From Caprimulgus europaeus (lineage: Eukaryota > Chordata > Aves > Caprimulgiformes > Caprimulgidae), in the NCBI GenBank assembly GCA_907165065.1, contig OU015532.1:45361839-45425838 (forward strand): DNA of 64,000 bases, read 5' to 3'. The position numbers and the translations under genes were made by a program. Under the pieces are notes generated by a model. It saw only the letters and a program-made list of their open reading frames with translations, was not told where the DNA came from and did no database searches. Below, piece by piece: positions 21,146-33,810 of this stretch. How positions within the stretch are numbered: the first letter of the stretch is position 1; the number at the start of each line of letters is the position of its first letter.

Positions 21146-23748
21146 GTTGAAGAAAGTAAAGGTCAAACTGTCTTGACTCATGCAAACCTACTTCTTTCAT
21201 CCTTTTCCCCAGTGACAATTAGATGTGTTGCAAGGTGAAGTAGTCCTCAAGTGAAACGAAATCCTCCTCCCCAGGCCTCGGAGCACGTCTGAGTGACTTG
21301 ACAAGCGCAGTTCACCCTTTGAGCAATTCACACCTCCCCTTTCACGAGCAGGAGCACACTTCTCTGCCTCTTCTCCTCACTCAGAACTACCTAATGGATT
21401 TTTTTTTTTTCCCTTAATAACCGTCATTTGTCCTGCATCTTGCTATTCTCAACTCAAAATGAGAACCTTAAGCTGCTGGCTGTGAAGACAATTCATTATT
21501 CATTTACCAGAGGCACCTTCATCCCATTTCCTCTCAGTGCCTCATTATCAATAAACCTTTGCTTCACTGCTTCTATAAATCATCTTCATCCCCTTCCTTT
21601 GTGAACCATGTGCTTGGGCTCTTGCACAACTGTCTCAGGAGAGTAATCAGCCAAGTTGTAGTATCGTTTTGACTCCTTGATAAGCTGGAAAACGTCATTA
21701 AGCAGAGATTATTGAACTGCAGATTTTATTAATTAATTAATTGATTTGATTTTATGAAGAAAGCGTTGCACTTAAGCCATGAAGCAAGCAGGGTTTCCCA
21801 GTATTTTCCTGAGCACAGCAGCTTGCATCAGCAGTTGGTATCATTCAAAAGACTCAGATTACCCTGGCGCCCATGGGGAATGTGCACCTTCTCCCTGCTG
21901 TGATAGGAAGAACATGGAGCTAACCCTCCAGAGATAAAAGTGTGCTAAGTTGAGGGTTGGATTTCGGGGCTGAGGAGAAAGGAGGGAGAGTTTCAAACAT
22001 CCTTTCCCTCCTCCCCATGGTCCCAATGTAAAGAAATGCAAAGTGTGAGAGCGTAGCACCGGTAATTGATGGTGGGCTCCCATCGGAGGCTGGGGCGCTG
22101 CTGATGGTTCCACCTTGGTGGTGGGTCCTCATGGCAAATGTCAGCAGTGAGTGTAGACCCAGAGCCAGGCTAGGGCAAGGGAGGACTGGCTGCTGCAGGG
22201 GCTGGAGGGATCCTACAGAGGCCAAGAGTTTATTAAACTTCAGTTTAAGTGGAGCTGAAATATGTTGGTGTAACGCAGGGCAGCAGAGGGTAACGGAGAC
22301 CCTTTGGAGATGATTTATGACACTCTTTGGGGATACATGTAAGAAGATTGGGGCATTCTGAGTAATTTAAATAAATATTTGGTTAGACTGTGTAAGGGGT
22401 CTGCAGGCAGGTCAGTCTCAGGTGGATTTTTCTTTCTTTGCTCTTTCTCCCCAGCTCTAGCATAGCCATGCCATGGTTCACAGCCAGGCCACACGGCACA
22501 GCTGAGCCTCCCAATATCTCTCTGCTCAGTGAGACCTTTTGGCCACCATTCACCCCATGTACTGCATGGAGGGCTCCTGAGGACCAAGGATGACTGCTCT
22601 TGTCTAGCAGGGGTGGCCAGTGCCCTCAGATCTTGCTGAGACTCCAAGGCTTCCTCCTCTCCCTGAGCACCAGCATCTCCTTGGCAGGAAAACCACATGG
22701 GACTGCAGCACCATCCCCATCTCCTGACCCCATGGCAGGGAGATTTTTTGCAATGGAGTGAGGAGGGAGGTAGAGGTTGGGGGGAAACACCCTTCCCTTG
22801 TCAGATTTGCTATTAGTTCTTTTCCCTTTGTTCTTGGTTGGTGAGTTCCCAGTTTGGTTGTGCCACCTCTTGCTTCAGTGTGGGATTTTGCTGCCCTCTT
22901 TCTCTGTGCCAGTAAAAGCTGATGCCAGCCTGTCACCCAGCCCCAGTGACTCTGGGTTGGTGGGTTTGAGAGCCAGAAACCTAATTTCTTTCTGGAATAC
23001 TTCTAAAAGCCTCATGCTTGTAGGAACATTAGCAATTCCCAGACCTGGCCAGCGTGGAGTTTTGCAATGTGCAGTTAGAATGGAAATAAGTTTTAGCTGT
23101 GGCTTCCAGGAATGGGCAGGTTTGGGGAAGGCTGAATATTTTTCTTCCCTCCTCTGGACCTTTCTTTACTAATCAGCTGTATAAAACTGAAGAGCAACAG
23201 AACTATTTTCTTAAAGAACCTGGCCCAAACTTTGGCCCCATGTTTAAACTCAACCCTTTCTGTGGTTCAGTGAGGTTCAGCCAATTCTGGGTGTTTTCTG
23301 TTTTTATTTCAACTTTCCCATCACTGCTTCTTCCCAATTTCCAAGAGAAAATGGCAGCACCCATATCCCCTGGAGATGGGGGTACTTGGGTAGCAATGGA
23401 GCTGCTGCAGCATCTCATGCAGACTCAGACTCCCCAGCTTTTCTCCAACGGGGGGACCTGGGAAGCAGGAGAAGCAGCACAGGAGCTGTGCTGGGTGAAT
23501 TTGTTGGGACTTGCCTGCCTGCCCATCTGAAGGACATCACGCTTCCCTTGCAGGGTAGTCCAGGGACACACATATGCTGCAGAGCTTTGCTGGATTAGGG
23601 CTGCAGGGTGGCTGCTCCAGAGCCCGCTCCCACAGCTCTCCGGCTGGTGCCTACAAGCCTTTTGAAGTTCATCTGTCACTAATTTGAACCAGGGCTCCTT
23701 AATGCAGAGGCAGCTGAGCTCTTGCACAGCTTGTGACTAAATGGCTCT
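21146..23748 (+). other. ALX4: ALX4 intron 1, unique sequence; 21390-21780 a candidate element
   Basis: No gene recognised. The AT-rich part 21390-21780 contains CATTATTCATTTACC, a TAATTAATTAATTGAT run near 21729-21745 and further TAAT cores, so it is a candidate homeodomain-responsive element (inference). The remainder is unremarkable. Confidence 0.35.
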
Positions 23749-23796
23749 GGTCTCTCCCCTCCTGCCCCTCTGGTCTCTCCCCTCCTGCCCCTCTGC
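23749..23796. repeat. 23-bp tandem duplication
   Basis: Two adjacent copies of a CTGGTCTCTCCCCTCCTGCC-type unit. Confidence 0.8.
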
Positions 23797-23933
23797 CCTG
23801 CCTGTTATTTCAGGTTGCAGCTCCAGCCCTGTTACCAGCACCATGGAACAGGCAACTTGAAGTCACCTCTGGGAGGCAGCTGAACTTCAGCAATGCGTTG
23901 CTGCCTCGGCTGCAAAGAGGTTGTGTGGTGGTT

Positions 23934-24602
23934 TCACTGGGATAGCACTGGGCTGCAGCCGCTCTCTCACCCCCTACCACCCCCAGGGGACAGGGGAAAG
24001 AATTGGGGGGCAAGGGTAAGGAGACTGGTAGGATGAGATAAGAACAATTTAATAATCAAAATAAAATAAAACTTAAAATAATATTGATATTAAAATAGTA
24101 GTGATAATGATAACAGTAATAAAATACGCAGATGAGTGACACCCAGTGCCACTGCTCACCACCCACCGACCCAGCCCGGGCTGTGCCCAGAGAACGATCC
24201 CGGAGCAGCGACAATCCCGACCCGAAACCGCAATCCCGGGAGAGCCAGAGCCCGAGCGAGAGCCAGAGAGAGCCAGAGAGGAAGAGCCCCTCATGGATCT
24301 CCTGTCCATGGGGGACAGGAGATGGAACAGCCCCTTGGCAGAGACAAATGCTATTCCATTTATTTATATTTAGCTCATATAAATACTTAATGAGTTTAGC
24401 TCACTAATTTAAATGTTCCTCACCCCAGACCTTGCACTTGTAGATCAGCAAAACACAAAGTCCTTCAACTTCCAGCAATAAAATGCAAACATGGGGATGT
24501 TCTCAGTGTTTCTCTCATCACAAATCCCAGCTGAATCCAAACCCCAGCGCTGTTCCAGCTGCTTAAAATAAACCAGCTCTGGCCCAGCTACACCCCAGGA
24601 CA
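23934..24602 (-). mobile_element. Solo LTR of a bird endogenous retrovirus (copy 2)
   Basis: About 669 bp, same family as copy 1. On the - strand it runs from TGTCCTGGGG to GTGAAACCACCACA. It is flanked by exact 5-bp target duplications GGTTG (23929-23933 and 24603-24607). No internal region remains, consistent with LTR-LTR recombination leaving a solo LTR. Confidence 0.92.
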
Positions 24603-24607
24603 GGTTG

Positions 24608-25459
24608 CTTTTGCAAAGCAGACAGACAGAAGAATGTAGAGAGAGAGACAGACTGACGGGACGGACCGACTGACCGACGGCGTGAGCGCTGTTGGGGCAG
24701 GCACAGACACATCGGATGGGGTGAATCACGCTCCGAGCTGGCAGCGGGGAATTAAGCTGTGCTGTAGCCAGACGTGAGAGCAAGGCTCTGCTCCCTTGGG
24801 GCGGTTTTGCCTCACCAAGCCCTTCCCACCAGCGGGAGGGACCATTCCCTGCTCTCCTCTAACCCAGTGGCTGGTTATACGTGGTGGCTGGTGGTGTGGT
24901 TAATGTGGAAGGCAACTGATGTTGAGATCACTCAACGGAGTGGATGCCCAGCTCACACAGCACCCAACCTGGGATGGAGATCATAGGGGAGATGAGGTGT
25001 TCATGGTGTGTTGTGGAGGAGAGGAAGGTGCTGACTGGTTGTGGGAGAAAGCTCTGGAGGAGATGACAGCTTGCAGTGAAGAGATCTCTTTTGTCTTGGG
25101 GTGCTCAGGCAGGGGATCTTCTCAGATCCTTGCCGTGGCCAAAGGGCATGGGTGAGGTTAAGATGAATACATTAATCTGCCTCCAGTGGGGAGGTTATGC
25201 TCTTCTTTCCAGAGTCAGAGCTTAACCCTAAGCCCCACATCACCCTCATCTGTCCCTCACAACTGAACAACCCTCAGTGTTCTCACTGACCCTTGAAGCC
25301 ACCAGCACGTACCTTTCTCTACTGCAGATACAGGGCCTGACTTGATAAGGTCTTGGAGCAGGGAGGGGGTTGAATCCTGGCTACCTTAAACACTGTCCTC
25401 ATGGAACTCTGCTGGAAATAATTTCCAACCTTGTGGGGAGCAACCTTGCTACATCTAGA
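24608..25459 (+). other. ALX4: ALX4 intron 1, unique sequence
   Basis: No gene, repeat or motif cluster recognised. Confidence 0.4.
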
Positions 25460-25696
25460 TTGGATTTTAGATTGGATCTTCTGAGGAAGAATTTCTTTGC
25501 TGAAAGGGTTCTGAGGCATTGGAAGGGGTTGCCCAGGGCAGTGGTGGAGTCCCCATCCCTGGAGGGATTGAAGAGTCGTGTAGACACAGTGCTGAGGGAC
25601 ATGGGTTAGTCAGGGACTGGTCAGTGTTGGGTTCATGGTTGGACTCCATGAGCTTAAAGGGCTTTTCCAATCCAGGCAATGCTGGGATTCTGGGAT
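25460..25696 (+). mobile_element. CR1 LINE 3'-end fragment
   Basis: Sense-oriented. GAAGAATTTCTTTGCTGAAA, GTGGTGGAGTCCCCATCCCT and GAAGAGTCGTGTAGACACAG mark a subfamily shared with the copies at 29856, 40930, 52230 and 56846. Ends GGGATTCTGGGAT. Confidence 0.9.
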
Positions 25697-26030
25697 CTAG
25701 ATTTTCTAAAGGAAACACAATCCTGAGAGAACTGGATGACCCTAAAATAAGGCAGAGTGGGCAGATGGTGCTGGTGGCCAGTTAGTGACGCTCAGCTGGG
25801 GAGCAGGACAGAGGCCCCATGTCAGGTCAGTGCATCAGGGCTTGCAAAACCCCAAGCTGCCTACAGGGCTTGTCTGTGGAGGATGAAAGTCTTCAGCAGG
25901 CAGCTGCCTGTTCTGCCTTTCCTTTACCCATTTACCATGGACCCCTTTGGACTTAACTCCCACTAAGCAGCTCCTGGCCTGTGTGTAGGTGTGAATCTAC
26001 AACCAAGACTATTCCATTCAATGCTTTGTC

Positions 26031-26318
26031 CTCTTCTCCCAGGTAAGCAGCAATAGGATGAGAGGAAATGGCCTCAAGTTGCACCAGGGGAGGTTCAGGT
26101 TGGATATTGTGAAAAATTTCTTCTCCAAAAGAGCAGTCAAGCATTGGAACAGGCTGCCCAGGGCAGTGGTGGAGTCACCTTCCCTGGAGGTGTTCAAGAA
26201 ACGTGTAGGTGTAGCACTCAGGGACATGGTTTAGTGGGCACGGTGGTGATGAGCTGATGGTTGGACTGGATGATCTGAGAGGTCTTTTCCAACCTTAATG
26301 ACCCTGTGATTCTGTGAT
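26031..26318 (+). mobile_element. CR1 LINE 3'-end fragment
   Basis: Sense-oriented. Runs from CTCTTCTCCCAGGTAAGCAG through AGTGGTGGAGTCACCTTCCC to the GACCCTGTGATTCTGTGAT tail. Confidence 0.92.
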
Positions 26319-27522
26319 ATCAGTGATGCTGATTTTTTTTTTTCTTTATGAGCTCCCATTTTTTGTCTTATTCAACACTGAGCCAGGACTTCAGAGCAGT
26401 TAGGTGCCCACAGCTGACTCTGAGGGGTTTGAGAAAAGCCAAGACCCTCAGGTGACGATGGGTATGGCAAGGCAATGCAGGATTGCTGTGGAAGGAGTAG
26501 ACTATTCATCCAAAAGTAGACTTAAAGGGAAGCTGAAAGCACTTTCAAGCCCTCTTCTGATCTTTGCCTGCCTCATGCGTCTTCCTTGGCCAACAAGCAC
26601 TGGTGATGCATTGCTTCAGAGGTACTGGGTGGGTTATGGTCCATGTGCACTGTTTTAGGTGGAGACACAAGTAGGACACAGCAGAAACACACTTATTTCC
26701 CATCTGTTTGTGTCAGGCCTGCAGTGGGAAATAAAACATCTTGACTATCATCTTCCATGCAGGACTTTGTAGGTAGCCTGACGTGTTGGAAACCTGTAGC
26801 TGACCACTCTCAGCCCTAAGGCTGCCTGTGTGGGGTCTACTGAGGGTCTGGCTGCACACAGGTGACTGTCACCTCCCTCCACTGTCATCTTGTGGCTGAT
26901 CCTGGCAAGGCAGAGCACATCCTCAAGGCACTGAAGACCTTCATGTGGCAGAGGGGAGACTACCAGGTCACTAAGAAATTCATGGGTTACTCAGAGAGAG
27001 CCAAGCTCCTCATCCTCAGGATACTGGGCATAACCAATGTTCTCCTTTCACATTCAGTAGTGAGGAAGCCACCACAGCAGTTTCATTTTCTCTCCATGGA
27101 GGCAACAGCAGTGCATTTTCTTGCTCTTTCTCTTTTCCTACATCCCATTCTGGCAGCCAGAAAGCGAGCTGCAATTACAGCAGGTCACTAGAGTCATTAT
27201 TGTGCCTTCAAAATTTGCCAGTCAGCTCTTTCCTGCTGTTCAAATGAAGGTGCCACGTGAAGAAGGACTTGGGGCATCAACAGAGCCTTTTTGCTCTAGG
27301 CACAGAATCGATGCAGAACTGTTCTGTTTTGTCAGTGTCCTTTAAATAAGACGAAAGAGGAGCAAGCAGCTCATGTTGCACTTGTGAAAATGGTGCTGAG
27401 CTCTCCTCAAGTAGCCACAGGGCTTGTGAATTCAGCTGATGGGACAATAAAGTCATACATACCCCCGAAAGCAGATGTTTGTATGGGGGAAAAAAAAAAA
27501 AAAGCTAGAGCAGAAAAAAAGC
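26319..27522 (+). other. ALX4: ALX4 intron 1, unique sequence
   Basis: About 1.2 kb with no recognised gene or repeat apart from short A and T runs (26333-26345, 27488-27502). Confidence 0.4.
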
Positions 27523-28030
27523 AGTGGTGACTCCACCACCTCCCTGGGCAGCCCCTTCCAATGCTTGACCACCCTTTCAGTGAAGAGATTCTTCCTCACA
27601 TCCAACTTAAACCTCCCTTGGCACAACTTGAGGCCATTTTCACTTGTCCTGTCCCTTGCTCCTTGGTTGAACAGACCCACCCCCACCTCTCTGCACCCTC
27701 CTTGCAGGGACTTGGACAGAGCCAGAAGGTCTCCCCTCAGCCTCCTTTTCTCCAGGCTCAACACCCCCAGTTCCCTCAGCTGGGAACTCAGCACACTTGT
27801 GCTCCAGACCCTTCCCCAGCTCCGTTCCCTTCTCTGGACACGCTCCAGCACCTCCAGGTCCTTCTTGGAGTCAGGGGCCCAACACTGAACCCAGCACTGG
27901 AGGTGCAGCCTCACCAGTGCCCAGTGCAGGGGGAAGAGAACTTCCCTGGTCCTACTGGCCACACTGGTGCTGATCCAGGCCAGGATGCCCTTGGCCTTCT
28001 TGGCCACCTGGGCACTCTGCTGGTTTTTCT
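27523..28030 (-). mobile_element. CR1 LINE, 3' UTR plus end of ORF2 region
   Basis: Antisense copy of about 510 bp, the longest CR1 here. It reaches into the reverse-transcriptase C-terminal coding region (on the + strand TGGACACGCTCCAGCACCTC, and CTTGGCCTTCTTGGCCACCT). It lacks the 3'-most tail. Confidence 0.92.
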
Positions 28031-28544
28031 GTAGGAATTTTCTCTGTCATTAGCTCCCCAAGTTGGCCAGGCACTTCACAGCTGGTTTGAGTCTGTGCCC
28101 TCCTTTGCTGTAGAGCCTCAGGAGGCTGTAAGCAGCAGCAGCACCTTTGGTTGGGCTCAGCAGAGATGGACAGTGTCCATGCAGATGAGCACATCCATGC
28201 AGTGGTCTTCTCAGCACAGCGGTGCTGTGCCAGTCATGAGCAGAGGAGCTGCCTGGAGAGTATTCCAGCTTTCCTTCAGGTTCTGTAGGATGAACCAAAT
28301 GAACACTCTGGGCTGGGCTAATTAGATAGATGTGCTTCATACAGGAACCAGCTGTGGGTTATGCAAACTCTGGGGAACCACTGGTAGGCTGGACACAAGG
28401 AGATGTGTTCATCCTCATCCAGAGTTGAAATAGAGATGTTCCAACCAGTTTCTGCTTATCAGCAAGGGTAACTGCACCTTCCAGAATGATGCCAATGGCT
28501 TGTGCCTTATGTAGACTTCTAGCACCTGCAATTGAGATGAAGTA

Positions 28545-28720
28545 ATAGAACAGGCTGCCCAGGGAAGTGGTGGAGTCACCATCCCTGGTGGTATTCAAAG
28601 GACGTGTAGATGTGGTGCTTAGGGACATCCTTTAGTGGTGAACTTGGCAATGATGGGTTTATGGTTGGACTAAATGATCATAATGGTCTTTTCCAACCAA
28701 ACTATTCCATGATTCTATGA
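28545..28720 (+). mobile_element. CR1 LINE 3'-end fragment
   Basis: Sense-oriented. GAACAGGCTGCCCAGGGAAG through to the CCATGATTCTATGA tail. Confidence 0.9.
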
Positions 28721-28784
28721 ATGCTGCCTAGTTTTACCCTTCAGCTGGACCCAAAAGTGAAGGTATGATTGAGTAGCTGATCAT

Positions 28785-28813
28785 TGCTAATAAAATCAGT
28801 GATTTTATTAGCA
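28785..28813. other. Perfect 13-bp inverted repeat with 3-nt loop
   Basis: TGCTAATAAAATC-agt-GATTTTATTAGCA. A compact cruciform-capable palindrome in intron 1, between two CR1 fragments but not part of either. Confidence 0.85.
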
Positions 28814-28953
28814 GATTCAGTCACAAAATTCTGGGACTTCTCTCCTTCTTTAGGTTCTTCTCTACATCTGCAGATTGCAAGGGGCCTTCACTCTCTGAAC
28901 AGGAATAAACCTAAAGATTTGGGCCTTTGTATGTCTAAAATCCAGCCTCTCCT

Positions 28954-29035
28954 GGTTTAGTGGGCATGGTGGTGGTGAGCTGATGGTTAGACTGGATGAT
29001 CTTAGAGGTCTTTCCCAACCTTAATGACCCTGTGC
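28954..29035 (+). mobile_element. CR1 LINE 3'-tail fragment
   Basis: Short sense-oriented tail: GTTTAGTGGGCATGGTGGTG to AACCTTAATGACCCTGTG. Confidence 0.8.
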
Positions 29036-29855
29036 TGCAATGACAGATGGGAGGCAGGAGGCTGCAACAGACAACTTGGGAACAAGGATAATGACTTCAG
29101 TATGTGTTAAGGCAAGATCACAAGGGCTGGATAAGGTTACTACAGCCAGCCAGGTCCTGGAGGTCTGCTGGCTGGGCTGTGGTGCAGATCTGCCTTGGGA
29201 AGATGTGTAGAACACACTGCCCAAACCTTGTCTAGGCAAACTTTTAACACTGGTATTTAAGCAAGAGTTGGGAGAATGATATTAAGTGCCAGAACTGGAT
29301 TTAAAAAGCCTTCTTAGACATCTGCACCAGAGGGTTTTTGTTTTAAGAAAGCATCATTGCTATGAAAAATAGAAGTCAACCACAAATGTGCAGGCAGGGA
29401 GAGGCACCATGAAATGGCCAGCATAGGAGATGATGGAGATCTGGGAAGAAGTCTATCACAAAGTCATGGCTTTCTCATGTTATATGCTGTGCAAAGGAGA
29501 CCTGTCATCTCCAGGTGGGCCCAAAGTTTGTGTGTTTGAAACATCCCACTCTCCCTTGCTGTGTAGATGTGCCAAGCTGGCATTGTGCTAAATTTAATTT
29601 CATGGTTAAGGTGGTACATAGGAAAGATTTGACTTCATCACCCTCACAAATTAGCACACTTCAGGAAAAAACAAAAATAAACCAAAAAACCACCCCAAAA
29701 ACCCAAACAGATTGGAGTTGTGAATCCAAATGTTGTGACATCATGGTTAAAATGCCTGTTCCTTTTAGCAAGGGTGGCAGCACTTGGCCATGCCATGCAG
29801 CATCATCTCTGTTCCCTACACCCTATTCCTCCTCTCTGGGCTTCTCTCCAACTGC

Positions 29856-30173
29856 CTGAAAGGAGAGTGCAGAGAGGTGGGGGTGGGTCTGTTCAACCAA
29901 GGACCAAGGGACAGGACAAGAGGAAATGGCCTCAAGTTGTGCCCAGGGCAGCTGAGATTGGATGTGAGGAAGAATTTCTTTGCTGAAAGGGTTCTGAGGC
30001 ATTGGAAGGGGTTGCCCAGGGCAGTGGTGGAGTCCCCATCCCTGGAGGGATTGAAGAGTCGTGTAGACACAGTGCTGAGGGACATGGGTTAGTCAGGGAC
30101 TTGTCAGTGTTGGGTTCATGACTGGACCCCATGATCTTAAAGGTCTTTTCCAATCAAGGCCATTCTGGGATTC
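29856..30173 (+). mobile_element. CR1 LINE 3'-end fragment
   Basis: Sense-oriented, same subfamily as 25460. Runs from CTGAAAGGAGAGTGCAGAGA to TTCTGGGATTCC. Confidence 0.92.
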
Positions 30174-32810
30174 CAGCAGGCAGCCAAGGCACTGGGAGAG
30201 CAGGGGGAACCCAGAAAATACCCTTCTACTGCCAAGGATGGAGTTGTAAGCAGTGAAGGTGGCACCAAGCAGTCCTGTTGGGCTTGTAAGGCTCCAATGA
30301 TACTCACATTACCTCCTTGTCATGGAGATCTTCACGATACATGACTCTAGGGTCTCTCTAGGTTTGATTAGAAACAGACACCCCAAACTTTGCACTGAAG
30401 CTTTGAGGCCATCTCCAGTTACAGGAAGTCTGGGCATACCCATATGCAGACGTATGAAATTTGTCTCTCTTCAGCACTTAGCATGGCTGGTTTGAGGTCA
30501 AGGACTCTGTTCTGAGGGAATCAGAGTTACTCCTCTGGATGCTCAGATGAGGATGGATGCACACCATCCCCTCCCTACACCGCTGCCCATGCTCCCTGCT
30601 CTCCATCCCAGTCTCACCGCTCTCTCACGGAGACAACTCATCCCAGCTGGAGGTGATGGACCCTGTGCCTGCTGCAGCATGAGAGCAGGGTGGCCAGGCC
30701 ACCAGGGAGGGCTCTGGGCATGCAGGCACGGGGACACCCACCACGTGCATAGCAGGGTTGCGTGCTCCTGAGGGCTGATGGCTTGTGGTGGAGATAACTA
30801 TCACTGCTGAAAGCCCTGGGCCCAGTTCCAGCTTCAGTTTGAGCTATGCAGTCAACAAAATCACATCAGACCCAGAGCTTTTCTCTCTCTGAGTGTGTCA
30901 CAGTGTCCATGTGTTTGTGGAGACCCTTCCCCAGCTAGCTGAGCTGCTCCAGAAACGAGGAGAAGAAACAGCAGAGGAATTCCCAAGGAAAGGCATCAGG
31001 TCTTGTCTTTGCTGCTGCTGGAGATGCAGGAGACCTGGGAGTTTGGGAGGCAGCCAGCACAAAGTCATGGCAGAAAATGTCCTGAGCTTCCTGATGTCAT
31101 AAATAATTAAAGAAAAAAAGAAAGAAAGGAGGAAAAATTTCCTGGAAAACTTTTATGTATTTATTTACTCCAACTCTGGTGACCCTCGTAGGTGGTGGCC
31201 AGGTGCTGCAGACTTTCTGGAGCTCTTTTATTGCCATTAGTCTTGAAAAGTATCAGTGTCGTGGCCATAGCATATGATTAACACAGGTGGTGGGGTTTGG
31301 ACAGGCCTGTCCATCTGCAGCCCCAAGGAGCAGCTCAGCTTGGTTGGAGAGTGCAAATGGAAGGAGAGGCAGCCACTGGCCCGGACACTTGGCTCTGTTG
31401 TCCAGTTCCTAAGGATCAAAGCAAAGAGAGTTGAGATCAATGACATTAAGCTTTGCTGAGCTTTACATGGAGCTCCTCAAAAACCTGAGGGAACAGTATT
31501 AAAGAAGGAAAAAAACCTGGAAAAGCAGTAGGGTGGTGGTGGCAGATGGTTCCTGCATCTCCAGTGCCTTCATCCTGAGCATCTCCTTTATCCCAAGTCC
31601 TTGACTCCTCTGTAATAACTGAGCAATTTTTTTTTTCTCAAATCCTTTTCACAACTCATCCTCCCAAACTTAAACTTGGGCCTTTTTTGCCTTCATGCCC
31701 AAGGGTGTGTCACCTACATCTCATCCTCCCAAACTTAAACTTGGGCCTTTTTTGCCTTCATGCCCAAGGGTGTGTCACCTACATCTCATCCTCCTGTTTT
31801 CATCCCAGACACCTCAACGCAGTGGTTCAGCTGCAAGAGTGAGGAAAGGCTGAGGACACGTAGACCTTCTCACAAGCCTGCTCACAGGTTCTGGCTGTGA
31901 AGCCATGACAGAGCTGTTCCCAGAAGACCAAATTGTACATGGACAGTGAATTAGGTGGTAGGGTGTTGTAACGAGGGACAAATTCTGTCCAAAAATGGGG
32001 ATTTCCAAAGATATGGGCTGAGATGCTTGAGCTGACAGTAATGACCCTGGATATAACAGTGCTGAGGGAAATCTCCCAGTGGGGACATCACTTGGTGATG
32101 GAGCTGTTTCCCAGAAAGACTCATCCAGGACTGAGAACATTTAAAAATAGGCTAATGTGGAATTAAAAAAGCGACAACAAAAAAAGAGAGACTAGCCAGT
32201 TGGCATGGTCTTGGCTTGGTAAGGAGAGCAGGGTAGGAAGTACCACTGCACCCTTCCCTTCCTGGACCTTTAGGAGCTGAGTGTAGCATCTCAAGGTTAA
32301 GCCCTGCCCTGGGGCTACCATGTTTTTTGTCCAAAGATCTCAGCCAGAAACATGGGCAGGTGTGACACCAGGATGCACAGCACGTGCTGGACAGCCCAGC
32401 TGTCACATAAATCCCTCTTTTTCTGGTCTGGGGACAGCCCACTGTGCAGCAGCAGGCAAGGGAAAACCATGGCCACTTGTCATCAGAGGTGCTACGTGCC
32501 ACTGGGTCCCCACCAGCATCTTGCTGGCACTGCAGTGGTCTTATTAATGAAGGGGACATCACTGTTGCTGGAGGTGGGCAGGAGAGGACAACCCATCACA
32601 GCACCCTTTGCCTGGTTTCACTCATAGCTGCTAAGCCTTAGAGAGGAACCAGCTCACTACAGGGGTTGAAACGTCCACCTCCTGCTTCACCATACTGCTC
32701 TTGGATGTCACAGCCCCTGAATTATTAATTACTTAGGTCAGTCAGGCAGGAACAGCCTCCCAGGCTGCTGTCAGACTCTTCTCTCTGTCCTGTACACAGG
32801 CTGGAGCATT
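30174..32810 (+). other. ALX4: ALX4 intron 1, unique sequence
   Basis: About 2.6 kb with no recognised gene or mobile element. Contains a 65-bp tandem duplication (31655-31794) and an A-rich run near 31108-31135. Confidence 0.4.
31655..31794. repeat. 65-bp tandem duplication, 2.2 copies
   Basis: The unit starting CTCATCCTCCCAAACTTAAA occurs at 31655 and 31720 with no difference that I can see, followed by ten bases of a third unit. Confidence 0.9.
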
Positions 32811-33110
32811 TCACAGAATCACAGTGGTTGGAAAAGACCTTTAAGATCACCAAGTCCAACCATGAACCCAACACTGCCAATTCCACCTCTAACCCATGTC
32901 CCTCAGCACCTCGTCTACCCATCTTTTAAATCCCACCAGGGATGGTGACTCCACCACCTCCCTGGGCAGCCTGTTCCAATGCTTGACTGCCCTTTTGGTG
33001 AAGAAGTTTTTCCTCAGATCCAATCTAAACCTCCCCTGGTGCAACTTGAGGCCATTTCCTCTCATTCTATCGCTTGTTACCTGGGAGAAGAGACAGTCCC
33101 CCATGTCCAT
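32811..33110 (-). mobile_element. CR1 LINE 3'-end fragment
   Basis: Antisense. TCACAGAATCACAGTGGTTG, CCACCACCTCCCTGGGCAGC and 'gcaacttgaggccatttcct' are seen in order. Confidence 0.92.
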
Positions 33111-33386
33111 AGGTGTCTCACCTTTTCTGTGGCACTACTCACCATTCATAGCCTCTTTGCCAAAAGCAGTGCAAGCCCTTCCAGAAGGCTGTGGGGTGAC
33201 TGGGGGGTGTCAGCCAGGAACACCTCTGCTGACAGTCCACCCTTGCCTGGGGATGCACAAGCAGAAAACAGATCCTACCAAGGACCACACGTGGCTGTGG
33301 TGTGCCCCTGGTTTTCTACCAGGTGTTATTCAGGAGGGAAGCATGGGTGGGTTGCTGACTGGGGACCATCTTCTGAGGCCTGAGCT

Positions 33387-33528
33387 TCACAGAATCACAG
33401 ACTGGTTTGGGTTGGAAGGGACCTTAAAGCTCATCCAGTCCCAACCCCTCTGCCAGCAGCAGGGACACCTTCCACTAGACCAGGTTGCTCAAAGCCTCAT
33501 CCAGCCTGGCCTTGAACACTTCCAGGGA
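33387..33528 (-). mobile_element. CR1 LINE 3'-end fragment
   Basis: Antisense. TCACAGAATCACAGACTGGT then GCCAGCAGCAGGGACACCTT, ending at ACTTCCAGGGAG. Same subfamily as 6691 and 39780. Confidence 0.92.
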
Positions 33529-33810
33529 GAAAGAGGGTGTGTGCAAGTGAGCATGCCAGGCTCATGGAAGGGAACTGGGAGGAGCTGGCAGAGCCCACCC
33601 TGACATCCCCTTCCCCAGCTGTGCTGGTATCCATGGGCTGCCATCAGACCCTCCAGCACAACAGCCACCTTCTCCCTTGATTCCATCCCATCCAGGCACT
33701 CATGCCACCCTTGAGCTAAGCCCCAGCACCTTCTGAGGCTTGCCTTTGGGGATTGCTGCTCAACCACCATGGATAGCTTTAATTGATGGAACCAATTAAG
33801 ATCTACATGT

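Noticed and set aside
18016-24602. The two LTRs as ends of a single provirus
   Set aside because: Each has its own target duplication, and the 5.2 kb between contains a CR1 and ordinary intron sequence rather than retroviral genes.
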